Origin: Ferrimonas sp044433165
Lineage (GTDB): Bacteria; Pseudomonadota; Gammaproteobacteria; Enterobacterales; Shewanellaceae
Direction: 5' to 3'
Assembly: GCA_044433165.1 (NCBI GenBank)
Contig: JAWXTX010000013.1
Location: 1-40,680, forward strand
DNA: 40,680 bases
Made by a program: the position numbers and the translations under genes. Below the pieces are notes generated by a model. The model searched no databases. It saw only the letters and a program-made list of their open reading frames with translations, and was not told the DNA's origin. Positions 32,591-40,680 of the stretch are shown here, piece by piece (position 1 is the stretch's first letter; each line of letters begins with the position of its first letter).

Positions 32591-34132
32591 TTAAGGCGTG
32601 GGTAACAAGCTGCGTTTGCCACCATGAAGGTAGGCCAAGGCCGTTAAAATAATGCCGTTGGTATTTAAATTTTGGCTGCGATTAATGCGACCATCTCGCA
32701 TGATGCCGCTATACCAACCATGTTGGCCATACAGCTTCTCTAACACCTGCCATAATGCCTTGGAATACGACCCATGGCTTAACACCGCCCACGCCACCGC
32801 ACACTTGGCGCTTAAATCCTGCTGCTCGGTTGTCGCACGGCCTTGATGATCGGTACTGTGCCAAGCGGTTCCATGGTAATGCACGTTGTTGTACACAAAC
32901 CAAGGTGGCCAAGCAATGGCGTCTTCGCCGTAACAATAAAGCCGTTGATGCTGTTGATAATGCCGTTGATGGGCCTGCCAGATGGCGTGAATTTCAGCCT
33001 GCATCGGCGCAGCGGCAACACCGAATTCCAATTGCGCAAGGTAATAAGGATCGGAGGTAAAAAATGGCCGAGGGCGGTTGTCTTTAAGGAGCGCCACCCC
33101 CGCCAGCCAGTGGCGCTCATCCCTGTGCGGTTTTAGCGCCACTGGAGCCGCTTGGCCCCATAACGCTAAGGCCACAGCCGCGTATTGCTCATAGCCTAGC
33201 CGCCCCTCTTGATAACGGCGCTCACCATTGCGCTCCCAGCGCGCCCCTTGCAATTGCCCCTTCGCCACTAACAAATCGGTACGCCAATAATGTCGAATCG
33301 CCTCAACTTGAGGCTGTAATTGCGGGTAACGCCGCGCCACAATCACCAGCCAGCCCAATGTACGAGCGATATCGAGCACCGACCAGCCACTGCCATTGGC
33401 GCCAACCTCATGGCGACGCACCACCGGTAACCCCGAATCAGTATGGTAACTGCGATTGGGTAACCACTCCCGATACAAAGGCCAACTCGCTAACGTCGCC
33501 AGCAATGGGCGTAAACGCGCTTCCATTTGCGGCAACGACAACAGCCCTATCTGCTTGGCGGCAACGGTTCCTGCAATGGCACTGGCCACATCCCATAACG
33601 TGGTTTTGGTATAGCCAGCAACCGAATTAATCAGCCCAGTTGCTGGCTGATATTGTTGTTCAAAATAACGCCAAGCAGCGCGCGCCATCTGCTGGTGTTG
33701 TAACTGCCAAGGCGTAGCGAACTTGTGATCAGTCGGCGCTTCAAAGCCCATGACTGGTGCCGAATTTGGCGTTACCTCAAGCGCTGCAGCGGCCTTGTCG
33801 ATGGGCTTGATGGGCGGCGTTGCAACATCTGCGGATACGGCATTGGCTGAGGATGGCGCGAACATTAACGCTTTCGATGAAGGCGATGGAACCGAGTTAG
33901 GTGCTCGTTCATGGGGGGCGCCGCTACGGGCATGCCCCATGGCCGAGCTCGACGTACGCTCCGGTGTGGCTGCCGCAGAATGAGGACGTGACAGCTGCGC
34001 TCGTCCCGATAACGGGGAGTTGCTGGCGTGTAATGGCACTGCCGACAACGCAATAATCCAAAGCCAATGCTTACACCTAGGGCGCCACAACGTGCCGCAT
34101 ATGTACCAGTTATCCACCCACACTGTGGTCAA
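32591..34132 (-). CDS. DUF3131 family secreted protein with Pro/Ser/Ala-rich linker
   Basis: Exported protein of 513 residues with a DUF3131 domain (Pfam PF11329). I place the start at the TTG at 34132 because AAGGAG lies six bases upstream, a near-ideal site; a longer frame begins at another TTG at 34180. After a short N-region comes a hydrophobic segment HWLWIIALSAVPLHAS that could be a signal or anchor, then ~105 residues of low-complexity Ser/Ala/Pro/Thr linker (~36-141). The domain (~142-505) shows ARAAWRYFEQQYQPATGLI, YTKTTLWDVASAIAG, GWSVLDIARTLGWL, GYEQYAAVALALWG and a WYSGIMRDG near the end. Family members look like alpha/alpha-barrel glycoside hydrolase relatives and are often linked to extracellular polysaccharides, but no function is established for this one. 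It is divergent from the next gene. Confidence 0.8.
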   Translation of the reverse strand: MTTVWVDNWYICGTLWRPRCKHWLWIIALSAVPLHASNSPLSGRAQLSRPHSAAATPERTSSSAMGHARSGAPHERAPNSVPSPSSKALMFAPSSANAVSADVATPPIKPIDKAAAALEVTPNSAPVMGFEAPTDHKFATPWQLQHQQMARAAWRYFEQQYQPATGLINSVAGYTKTTLWDVASAIAGTVAAKQIGLLSLPQMEARLRPLLATLASWPLYREWLPNRSYHTDSGLPVVRRHEVGANGSGWSVLDIARTLGWLVIVARRYPQLQPQVEAIRHYWRTDLLVAKGQLQGARWERNGERRYQEGRLGYEQYAAVALALWGQAAPVALKPHRDERHWLAGVALLKDNRPRPFFTSDPYYLAQLEFGVAAAPMQAEIHAIWQAHQRHYQQHQRLYCYGEDAIAWPPWFVYNNVHYHGTAWHSTDHQGRATTEQQDLSAKCAVAWAVLSHGSYSKALWQVLEKLYGQHGWYSGIMRDGRINRSQNLNTNGIILTALAYLHGGKRSLLPTP

Positions 34133-34320
34133 AATGATCTCCTTATCTGCGCCACGGCGAGGTTGGCGTTTTATGCTCAATAAGTCTAGTCAGCGCTTGG
34201 TGCAATGACTGAGTTCCACTCACTCTGTTTTAATGGTGCGATGTGCCACATTTAAACGCAGCCAAGGCCGGTAAAATGTGGCACCATTTCGCGCTGAATT
34301 TTTGTGATAAGCCTGCCGCC

Positions 34321-34725
34321 ATGAGCAAACCCATTAGTGACGCCCAATTTTTTTTCTTGCGCCTCAGCAAAACCAGTTTGCGTGCTGTGCACGTTGCCGC
34401 CCTAATGGGGGCTGGCAGCGGTTTTTTATTTCAACTTGAAAGCAGCCTTTGGCAACCTTGGTGGTTAGCGGCCATGATAAGTGGTGGCTTACTGATGATT
34501 TGGGAGATCTGGCGCTCCCCATTATGGTTAGTACAGCTCAAAGGCGCCTGTACCATCGCCAAACTCGGGCTGGTTGGTTTGTGCTATCCCTTACCAAGCC
34601 TTGCACCTTATCTCTTTATATCCGTTGCTTTAATTTCAGTTTTTATTGCCCATGGCCCAAGCCAATTTAGACACTACTCGCTGTGGCATCGACGCGTGCT
34701 TTCAGGCAAAGAGGTAAAAGGTTAA
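34321..34725 (+). CDS. Small integral membrane protein, function unknown
   Basis: I do not recognise this protein. From the ATG at 34321 it has 134 residues; the frame is open upstream to 34243, but the earlier part has no membrane or signal character and neither start has a clear ribosome-binding site. It has about four hydrophobic helices (AVHVAALMGAGSGFLF, PWWLAAMISGGLLMIW, ACTIAKLGLVGLCYPL, APYLFISVALISVFIA) and a basic C-terminus (LWHRRVLSGKEVKG). The stop overlaps the ATG of the methyltransferase (TAATG), so the two are translationally coupled. The coupling suggests a joint role, not yet defined. Confidence 0.7.
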   Translation: MSKPISDAQFFFLRLSKTSLRAVHVAALMGAGSGFLFQLESSLWQPWWLAAMISGGLLMIWEIWRSPLWLVQLKGACTIAKLGLVGLCYPLPSLAPYLFISVALISVFIAHGPSQFRHYSLWHRRVLSGKEVKG

Positions 34726-35270
34726 TGCATCAAACATCCCACCCTAGTGCGCTGTTAATTCAACACTTAACGGCGTTTAATCAACTGCCCGAAGGGCCAA
34801 TTTTAGATCTCGCCTGTGGCTATGGCCGTAACGGGTTATTGCTGGCCAACATTGGCCATAACGTGCTCTTCGCCGATCGCAATGAAACCGCCTTAGCCAC
34901 CGTGCAACAACAGCTTTCTGCGTACTCAACCCCCAGCTCAAGTCGTTGCTGGCCATGCGATTTCGAGCAAGGCAGCAATCCGTTGGCGGAACAAACCTTT
35001 GCTGCTGCCATCGTCGTTAATTACCTACATCGCCCCTTGCTACCTTGGCTGGCCGAGGCCATTGAGCCAGGCGGGATCATCCTCTATGAAACCTTTTTAA
35101 CGGCTCAAGCGCAGTTGGGTAAGCCCAGTAACCCCGATTTTTTACTGCACCCAGACGAACTTGCGCACGCATTTAGCGGCTGGCAAGCGCTCCATTACTA
35201 TGAAGGGGAATGCGCATCCCCGCATCGCTTTGTGGCTCAACTGGTGGCGCGTAAACCCACCATTGAGTAA
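34725..35270 (+). CDS. SAM-dependent methyltransferase, class I
   Basis: Rossmann-fold methyltransferase of 181 residues, coupled by TAATG to the preceding membrane protein gene. Motif I is ILDLACGYGRNG (26-37), followed by an acidic strand end FADRN (49-53) that should bind the ribose hydroxyls. AAAIVVNYLHRPLLPWLAEAIEPGGIILYETF carries the motif IV-VI features. It resembles the TehB/UbiE-like small methyltransferases in its YLHRPLLPWL segment, a pattern also seen in tellurite- or thiopurine-type enzymes. The acceptor is unknown. A longer frame starts at 34683 but runs into the upstream gene; the ATG at 34725 is preferred. Confidence 0.88.
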   Translation: MHQTSHPSALLIQHLTAFNQLPEGPILDLACGYGRNGLLLANIGHNVLFADRNETALATVQQQLSAYSTPSSSRCWPCDFEQGSNPLAEQTFAAAIVVNYLHRPLLPWLAEAIEPGGIILYETFLTAQAQLGKPSNPDFLLHPDELAHAFSGWQALHYYEGECASPHRFVAQLVARKPTIE

Positions 35271-35301
35271 CCCCAATTATGTTATGGAAGAGGAAACAAG
35301 G

Positions 35302-35604
35302 ATGTTGCCCAATACCAAACGTTCGCTCACTCGAAACCAAGTTCGCCTTGGTGCCGCCCCTGCTATCACCATATTAATGATGCCTTTGGCCTTACTGAGC
35401 CATTGGCTTAATCACAACCCGCTATTGTCTGGCTTGCTCTATCTCACGCTGCCAAGTGTCGCCCTCATCCACCTATGGTTGCTATTCGATGAGCAAGCGC
35501 TACCACGGATCGACTCGTTCTTTTATGCTTTAGTGCACCTGCCAATGGCGTTTGTGGTGTGGGTATTTGCGCTGTTGTTTACCACCAATAGCACGTCGTT
35601 TTAA
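35302..35604 (+). CDS. Small membrane protein, function unknown
   Basis: 100-residue membrane protein that I do not recognise. The ATG at 35302 is chosen because GAGG lies eight bases upstream; frames starting earlier run through the methyltransferase gene. It has a basic N-terminus (PNTKRSLTRNQVRLG) and three hydrophobic helices (APAITILMMPLALLSHWL, LLYLTLPSVALIHLWLLF, SFFYALVHLPMAFVVWVFALLF). It is 31 bases after the methyltransferase stop and probably part of the same transcript. Confidence 0.65.
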   Translation: MLPNTKRSLTRNQVRLGAAPAITILMMPLALLSHWLNHNPLLSGLLYLTLPSVALIHLWLLFDEQALPRIDSFFYALVHLPMAFVVWVFALLFTTNSTSF

Positions 35605-35715
35605 GCGCCATAATCGGCCACTCAACACGCCAATACCGCCCCAAGAGCCCGCGTAACGCTTGCAACCGCATGCGCCTTTCCCTACTGTGTGCCAGCGTAT
35701 TGTTCTGGAGTCGTT

Positions 35716-36387
35716 ATGCAGCCCTTAATTTATCAACCACCAACCGATCCGTTTTTGTCATTTATTCATCGCGATCGCGACATTGTTGTGGTCGACAAAC
35801 CGGCAGGCTTATTGTCTGTTCCTGGGCGAGATCCAGCGCATCGAGACAGCGTATTAAGCCGTGTACAAACGCGTTTTAACCAAGGCTTTGATGTCCACCG
35901 GCTGGACATGGCCACCTCTGGGATCATTATTGTTGCGCTAACCAAAGACGCAGAGCGCGAACTTAAGCGCCAATTTCGTGATCGCGAAACCAGCAAAACA
36001 TACCTGGCACGCGTGTGGGGCCACCCCACAGAGCCACAGGGAGAGATCGATCTGCCGCTGATCTGCGATTACCCAAATCGCCCGAAACAAAAAGTGTGCT
36101 ACGAACAAGGTAAGCCGTCGCAAACCCTCTACAAAGTACTCAGCCAAGATGAGCACAGCTCGTTACTGGAATTAACCCCCATTACTGGCCGCTCCCATCA
36201 ATTGCGAGTACATCTACAAGCCTTGGGGCACCCCATCTTAGGCGATGGCTTTTATGCGCATCCCGAAGCCTATGCCGCCAGCGAGAGACTGATGTTGCAT
36301 GCACACAAATTAACCATTAAGCAGCCTCGTACCGGTGAAGCGCTGACCTTAGTCGCCGACTGCGATTTCGACTCCATCATACTCTAA
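35716..36387 (+). CDS. rluA: 23S rRNA/tRNA pseudouridine synthase
   Basis: Dual-specificity pseudouridine synthase; E. coli RluA modifies U746 of 23S rRNA and U32 of several tRNAs. It has 223 residues from the ATG at 35716, which has GGAG five bases upstream. The catalytic motif is VHRLDMATSGI with Asp64, the same number as in E. coli RluA. Other signatures are IVVVDKPAGLLSVPGR (N-terminal), KTYLARVWG, and ITGRSHQLRVHLQALGHPILGD. RluA lacks the S4 domain found in RluC/RluD, and this protein starts directly with the catalytic domain, supporting RluA. An inverted repeat follows the gene. Confidence 0.93.
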   Translation: MQPLIYQPPTDPFLSFIHRDRDIVVVDKPAGLLSVPGRDPAHRDSVLSRVQTRFNQGFDVHRLDMATSGIIIVALTKDAERELKRQFRDRETSKTYLARVWGHPTEPQGEIDLPLICDYPNRPKQKVCYEQGKPSQTLYKVLSQDEHSSLLELTPITGRSHQLRVHLQALGHPILGDGFYAHPEAYAASERLMLHAHKLTIKQPRTGEALTLVADCDFDSIIL

Positions 36388-36416
36388 GCCAACCAACGCA
36401 CTGTTTAAGCCATGCT

Positions 36417-36460
36417 GGCTTACCGCGCTGCCATTGAGCGGCGCTGTAAGCCGCATTTTG
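36417..36460 (+). terminator. Terminator-like hairpin after rluA
   Basis: GGCTTAC (36417-36423) pairs with GTAAGCC (36446-36452), and inside it GCGCTGC (36425-36431) with GCGGCGC (36438-36444) with one G-U pair, separated by a single C/T mismatch. The stem is followed by GCATTTTG. The rest of the gap up to 36677 shows nothing else I can name. Confidence 0.6.
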
Positions 36461-36677
36461 CGCTGCATTTGGCTGATCTTAGCGCCGAATCAAACCCCTT
36501 AAGGCCACACCTTCCCCGCACTGATTTCGACGGCAAGCACCAGCGCCCTTAATTCCCCCACCCTTACCGCCACGTGCACCAAGCGCCACACACTCACCCA
36601 GATAGCAGCCAGAAAAACGCCGTTACCACTGCGAATTCCAGACAAATGAGAGGAAAGCGTTACATTGTTTACTAATC

Positions 36678-36721
36678 TTAACAGTGTCCATGCATCGAAT
36701 TGATGTCCCTCGCACTGTTAA
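36678..36721 (+). promoter_or_regulatory. Inverted repeat in the leader of the S8 protease gene, touching its ribosome-binding site
   Basis: TTAACAGTG (36678-36686) and CACTGTTAA (36713-36721) are perfect nine-base arms around a 26-base spacer, which itself contains CATC-GAATT-GATG. The right arm runs into the Shine-Dalgarno AAGGA (36720-36724) ten bases before the ATG. If the transcript starts upstream, folding could partly hide the ribosome-binding site; alternatively the dyad is a protein-binding operator. Confidence 0.5.
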
Positions 36722-36730
36722 GGAATCGCC

Positions 36731-39700
36731 ATGCTTGAACGGCTAAGCACCTTGTTTGGGAAGCGCACTTGCTGCGTTTGGCGCAATACGCCAGCCCTTG
36801 GAGGGTGGCTGCTGTTACTTGCGCTTGGGAGCCAAGCCGCCCTAGCGTCACCCCGCCCCAAAAGTGCGCCGTTAACCAGCCAGCGTTACTTAATAGAGCT
36901 GCACGAACCCAGCGCCGCCACGCAACTGATGCAATCTGCACGCATCACGCCAGCGCCCATACGTGCCAGCCAAGGATTGCCCCGCCGTGCGTTAGCCCGC
37001 GGCCATCGTTCCGCAGACGTTTATCGTCACCAACTGCAGCAGCACCAGCAGCGCCATTGGCAGCAATTACAACAACGCCACCCCAACCTGCGACAGGAAC
37101 GACAATTCGATACGCTCTTTAATGGCTTTGCGGTCAGTGCAGAACCGGAATTAATGGCGCAGATAGCCCAAGACAGCCAAGTAAAAGCGGTCTATCCCGA
37201 AGCGTGGGTGCGCACCCAACTGAACGATTCCATCCAATTAATTGGTGCTGGCGATTACTGGCCCCTACTGGGCGGGCAAAGCCAAGCGGGCGCTGGAGTG
37301 CGAGTGGCCATCATTGATTCAGGCATTCGCCCCAATAACCCCATGTTTCTCGACACCGGTTTTAGCGCCCCAGATGCGTTACCAAACGACGATTATTGTC
37401 GCCAAGTGGATGCCAGCTTTTGTAATAACAAATTGATTGTGGCGCGCTACGTCAATCCGGAATTTGCCATTGCCGATGAGGAATACCGCTCGCCGTTGGG
37501 GTTCGATGGCCACGGCAGCCATGTTGCTGGGATAGCCGTTGGCAACCCCGTCAGCGTGAACTACTTTGGCCGCCAAGTAACCCTTTCTGGGGTTGCCCCT
37601 GGTGCCTATTTAATGGTGTATAAAGCCCTGTTTTCACAAGCGGATAATCTTTCTAGCTCTGTAGGCAGCAATATTATGCTGCTGCAAGCGCTAGAGTGGG
37701 CCGTTGAAGATGGGGCGGATGTGATCAATAACTCATGGGGCAGCAACGAAGGGGCCGATCCCGCTTTTTCGCCCTATTTGGCCGCCCTCACGGCTGCAGA
37801 AGCCGCGGGGATTGTGATCACCAATGCCGCGGGTAACGCCGGCCCCAATGAGGCCAGCATCAGTTGCCCAGCGTGTATTGAAGCGGGATTGGCGGTGGCC
37901 AACAGCAGCAGTGCTCTCCAAGCAACCGAAGTGCTTGCCAGCAGCAGTAGCCGCGGCCCCAATGGCGACATCGGCATTTTAAAGCCCGACATCACCGCCC
38001 CAGGCAGCAACATTTTGTCGGCCTATTCGCCCGACCAACTGGGCCAACAAGGGCCAACCTTTGTGGCGCTGACCGGCACCTCCATGGCCAGCCCACATGT
38101 GGCTGGTGCCGCGGCACTGCTGCGCCAGCAACACCCAGACTGGGATGCCATCGAGATAAAAACGGCGTTAATGAGCAGCGCTGAAGCCAGTTTATTTTTG
38201 CCCGATGGCAACACCCCAGCCACCCCCTTTGCCCAAGGCGCTGGTCGTCTTTCGCTAGCAGCACTGTCCCAAGCGCAGCTGACGTTTAACGTTGGCTCCT
38301 TAGTGGACCCCACCTGTTATCGGCGCTGCACACTCACCTTAGAGGTCACCAATCAAGGCAGTGACAGTGACGTATGGCAACTGGATGCTCAGCTTGATCA
38401 AGCCAGCGTCAGTCTCAACCCCAGCACCTTGACTCTGGCACCACAACAAAGCGCCAATATCACCCTCACCATAGATAACAGCAGCGCCATCAGTGATGCA
38501 TGGCTGTTTGGCCAAGTGCAACTGCAAGGGCGCAGCAATGCCCAATTGCCCTTAGTCGTACGCAACAGCAGCGCCGGCAATGAGGCGTTGTTGTGGCTTG
38601 ACGGTGACGATGCGCTGCAACCAGAGCAAACCACTGCGCTTACGGCCACCTTTAGCAACACCCAGCTTAGTGGCGACTTACAGCTGAATCTGCTACTGCC
38701 TGAAACGTTGCAAATGGTGGGCGTGGCCAGCGTCTTTTTAGAAGGCGCCACCCAAACAGGGTTAACTCAAACGGCCGATCAGCGCCAACTGCAATGGCAA
38801 GGCCGTGTGCAACAAGCACAAATGCGCCTTAGCCCCATTAACCCAACGGGGCTCACCAGCTTGGCTAATAGCAGCAATCAACTCAGTTGCAGCGGTCGCT
38901 GCGATGAAGTGAGCCTACCGCTAACCCTGCCCACCTTTGAATTTAATCAGCAGTCTTATCAACAGGTAACGCTGTCCGATAATGGCCTAGTGCGCGTTGG
39001 CAATGGCAGCACCAGCGGCAGTTACAACAATCAAGCCTTACCAGATACGCTGGCCCCCAATAACCTTTTGGCCCCCCTGTGGGCCGACTTTGATTTGCAA
39101 GGAGACAACAGCGACCAAGATGGCGCAGGTACGTTACACCGCTATCAAATAAACCAACAAGGGCAAGCCCAATTTACGGTATTAGAATGGGTCGGGGCAC
39201 AGCTCTACAACGACAACAGCGGCCGCCGCTATCAGTTTCAGATCTGGCTAGGCCATAACCAGCAACTGGGCCAGATCTGGTTTCATTACCCCAATATTGC
39301 TGCCCTGCCCAATGCCAGCACCATTGGCGCTGAAAATTTAAGCGGCCAGCTGGGCACCAGCTACTATCACAATGGCCGCGGTCAGGCCGTCACCAGTGGC
39401 ACCACCTTAAGCTTGCAAAGCCAAGCCGCTGGGCAAGTGGCTTTAGAAGTTGAGCTCAGCAATAACATCGCCTTAAGTATCAACGACGATAATTTTGCCA
39501 TCGGCCTGAATGAAACTGCGGAATTGGCGCCACTGGCCAATGATAATATTGGCCAAACGGTTCCCGTACGCTTGCAGCTGCAAAGCAGCAGCGGCCAATA
39601 TGAGATCACCAAACTGTTGGCCATTGGCGATCCCAATCCGCAGCTCCAACTGCTTAGCAACCCAACTCAAGGCCAAGTCACCCTAACGAGCAACAACCGC

Positions 39701-40219
39701 TTGCGCTATCAACCCACAGACAATGCCAGCGGCCAAGATAATTTTCGCTACCAAGTGCTCAGCAGTCTCGGTCAGGTACTCGGTGAGGCGCAGATCCAAG
39801 TGCAATTAGGGCAAAGCAACAGCAGCCCAAGTTTGGCGCCCATCAATAACGTCGAGTTACTTCGTGGCGAGCGCATCAGCCTCACCTTAAGCGGCAGCGA
39901 TCCCGACAACGATCCGCTGCATTACCAAGCCAGCCAAATTGGCGGCAACGAATTACAACTGAGCCTTGCCGGAGCACAGCTCACCATTGGCTCGAATCAG
40001 GCTGGCCAATACGACGTCAACGTGGTGGCCAGTGATGGCCAGCAACAAAGCCGGCAAGCATTCCAAGTTCGGGTATTAGACCAAGGCAGTACCTCAACCA
40101 GTAGCGGGGGCGGCAGTGGAGTATGGTTTGGGGCAATGCTCCTTTTAGGGTGGCTCACGCGCCGTTGGAGACTAAGAACAACGCCTTTAAAAAGCCCGAG
40201 TCCAAGCACCTGCAAATGA
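36731..40219 (+). CDS. Secreted S8 (subtilisin-like) serine protease with GlyGly-CTERM-type sorting tail
   Basis: Large extracellular protease of 1162 residues. A long signal peptide (hydrophobic GGWLLLLALGSQAALA, cut near 39-40) is followed by an inhibitor-I9-like propeptide (~50-165) and the S8 catalytic domain (~185-515). The catalytic triad is Asp196 (VAIIDSG), His261 (GHGSHVAG) and Ser451 (GTSMASPHVAGAAALL), with oxyanion Asn369 in AAGNAGP. Cys pairs suit an exported enzyme. Downstream are beta-rich modules: an Ig-like region (~520-620), a nidogen-like segment with a PLWADFDLQGDNSDQDGAG stretch, and two cadherin/Ig-like repeats (LAPLANDN, then LSGSDPDNDPLHY). The tail has SSGGGS, a hydrophobic helix (~1130-1143) and RRWRLR, a GlyGly-CTERM signal expected to be cut by rhombosortase after type II secretion; 13 further residues follow, which is unusual. 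AAGGA precedes the ATG by six bases. Confidence 0.93.
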   Translation: MLERLSTLFGKRTCCVWRNTPALGGWLLLLALGSQAALASPRPKSAPLTSQRYLIELHEPSAATQLMQSARITPAPIRASQGLPRRALARGHRSADVYRHQLQQHQQRHWQQLQQRHPNLRQERQFDTLFNGFAVSAEPELMAQIAQDSQVKAVYPEAWVRTQLNDSIQLIGAGDYWPLLGGQSQAGAGVRVAIIDSGIRPNNPMFLDTGFSAPDALPNDDYCRQVDASFCNNKLIVARYVNPEFAIADEEYRSPLGFDGHGSHVAGIAVGNPVSVNYFGRQVTLSGVAPGAYLMVYKALFSQADNLSSSVGSNIMLLQALEWAVEDGADVINNSWGSNEGADPAFSPYLAALTAAEAAGIVITNAAGNAGPNEASISCPACIEAGLAVANSSSALQATEVLASSSSRGPNGDIGILKPDITAPGSNILSAYSPDQLGQQGPTFVALTGTSMASPHVAGAAALLRQQHPDWDAIEIKTALMSSAEASLFLPDGNTPATPFAQGAGRLSLAALSQAQLTFNVGSLVDPTCYRRCTLTLEVTNQGSDSDVWQLDAQLDQASVSLNPSTLTLAPQQSANITLTIDNSSAISDAWLFGQVQLQGRSNAQLPLVVRNSSAGNEALLWLDGDDALQPEQTTALTATFSNTQLSGDLQLNLLLPETLQMVGVASVFLEGATQTGLTQTADQRQLQWQGRVQQAQMRLSPINPTGLTSLANSSNQLSCSGRCDEVSLPLTLPTFEFNQQSYQQVTLSDNGLVRVGNGSTSGSYNNQALPDTLAPNNLLAPLWADFDLQGDNSDQDGAGTLHRYQINQQGQAQFTVLEWVGAQLYNDNSGRRYQFQIWLGHNQQLGQIWFHYPNIAALPNASTIGAENLSGQLGTSYYHNGRGQAVTSGTTLSLQSQAAGQVALEVELSNNIALSINDDNFAIGLNETAELAPLANDNIGQTVPVRLQLQSSSGQYEITKLLAIGDPNPQLQLLSNPTQGQVTLTSNNRLRYQPTDNASGQDNFRYQVLSSLGQVLGEAQIQVQLGQSNSSPSLAPINNVELLRGERISLTLSGSDPDNDPLHYQASQIGGNELQLSLAGAQLTIGSNQAGQYDVNVVASDGQQQSRQAFQVRVLDQGSTSTSSGGGSGVWFGAMLLLGWLTRRWRLRTTPLKSPSPSTCK

Positions 40220-40680
40220 AATACGCAGCACCACTGGTAGCACTGAAAAATAAATAACGCCCCATCAGATGTTATTTGTTTGGGCGCCTGAATATCATTA
40301 ATTAAACATTTAAGTGAATATTTAAACAACCGTGTTGAGATCACATTCAATCGCAATTTGCTAAACCGAAAATAAATTGAAGCTACATTTTCAATAAAGC
40401 CACTAAATACACGGCATAGCATCAATTCAGAGTGATCGTTTACCAAAAACGCCGCTCACAAGGGCTTTCTAGCGTTCTGCTGAAAGAATTAAGTTTTTAT
40501 GAATTGTTCATTGTCGTGCTTGAATTGCCTTTTCCCCCCCTTTACTATCCCCGCCATATCCCCCCGATGAATAAGATTCAACGCTTATTTATTGGGGCCT
40601 TTTATTGGGTGATTTGGGTTAACTTAATAAACATTTAATTAACCAAAAACACCCAAACGAATTCGCTCTATCACTAAAAT
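40220..40680. other. AT-rich region after the protease gene, no supported gene
   Basis: About 460 bases to the window end. AAATAAC (40252-40258) pairs with GTTATTT (40271-40277), and CGCCC (40258-40262) can alternatively pair with GGGCG (40282-40286); the two stems compete. These may mark the protease transcript end, but no U-run follows. A 68-codon frame at 40432-40638 has no ribosome-binding site or family resemblance. Confidence 0.4.

Noticed and set aside
39997..40446. 149-codon minus-strand frame overlapping the end of the protease gene
   Set aside because: Mostly antisense to a clearly coding region with strong family motifs; its sequence has no recognisable features.
40432..40638. 68-codon open frame at the window end, with an internal 23-codon hydrophobic frame from 40567
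   Set aside because: No ribosome-binding site for either start; hydrophobic end is explained by AT-rich DNA. Could be reconsidered with more downstream sequence.
1..40680. CRISPR arrays, tRNA or rRNA genes, insertion sequences, att sites, toxin-antitoxin or defence genes
   Set aside because: None were recognised on reading both strands; genes are contiguous metabolic and housekeeping types with ordinary spacing.

Overview
The window is a chromosomal stretch of a free-living, probably marine Gammaproteobacterium. By family resemblance it looks closest to Shewanella/Ferrimonas-type Alteromonadales. This placement is inference from gene content: a HutZ-type heme protein, a eukaryotic-type AdoMet decarboxylase beside speE, a GlyGly-CTERM subtilase, and ssb near a divergent uvrA. 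There is no marker such as rRNA. Base composition looks close to half GC, apart from an AT-rich stretch around 13570-15960. No tRNA, rRNA, CRISPR array, insertion sequence, prophage or integrase was seen.

Layout. (1) 1-2615: the end of a peptide-type ABC substrate-binding protein, then its two permeases, closed by a bidirectional terminator; no ATPase genes are in view. (2) 2658-4427: a large Ser/Thr-rich surface lipoprotein on the minus strand with an unusual palindrome upstream. (3) 4862-10781: a complete arginine-to-spermidine locus. A eukaryotic-type S-adenosylmethionine decarboxylase faces speE, speA, aguA and aguB; the last three are translationally coupled. Arginine goes to agmatine, N-carbamoylputrescine and putrescine, and SpeD supplies the aminopropyl donor for SpeE. 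(4) 10829-15956: a 65-codon orphan, then a heme-uptake group (Fur-boxed TonB receptor, periplasmic heme-binding protein, HutZ) separated by two long AT-rich noncoding gaps. (5) 16120-20834: ssb, a FimV-like secreted protein, and uvrA. (6) 20940-22046: a kynureninase-like PLP enzyme. (7) 22383-29823: signalling genes, namely an Aer-like chemoreceptor, an EAL protein with a degenerate GGDEF domain, a DEAD-box RNA helicase, and a GGDEF cyclase with an inhibitory site. (8) 29899-36387: a YbjN-like periplasmic protein, rsuA, a YjeH-like exporter, a DUF3131 protein, a cluster of two small membrane proteins with a methyltransferase, and rluA. (9) 36731-40219: a large secreted S8 protease with a GlyGly-CTERM tail.

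Most of this is ordinary core or near-core genome, and I did not find a convincing wholly new system. The best candidates for a second look are the compact polyamine locus with its eukaryotic-type SpeD, several strong inverted repeats in leaders (4554-4593, 6881-6904, 26646-26692, 36678-36721), the noncoding DNA around the heme genes, the uncharacterised membrane/methyltransferase cluster at 34321-35604, and the extended tail of the GlyGly-CTERM protease. Several starts were moved from the longest open frame to an internal codon with a better ribosome-binding site; each case is stated in its entry.
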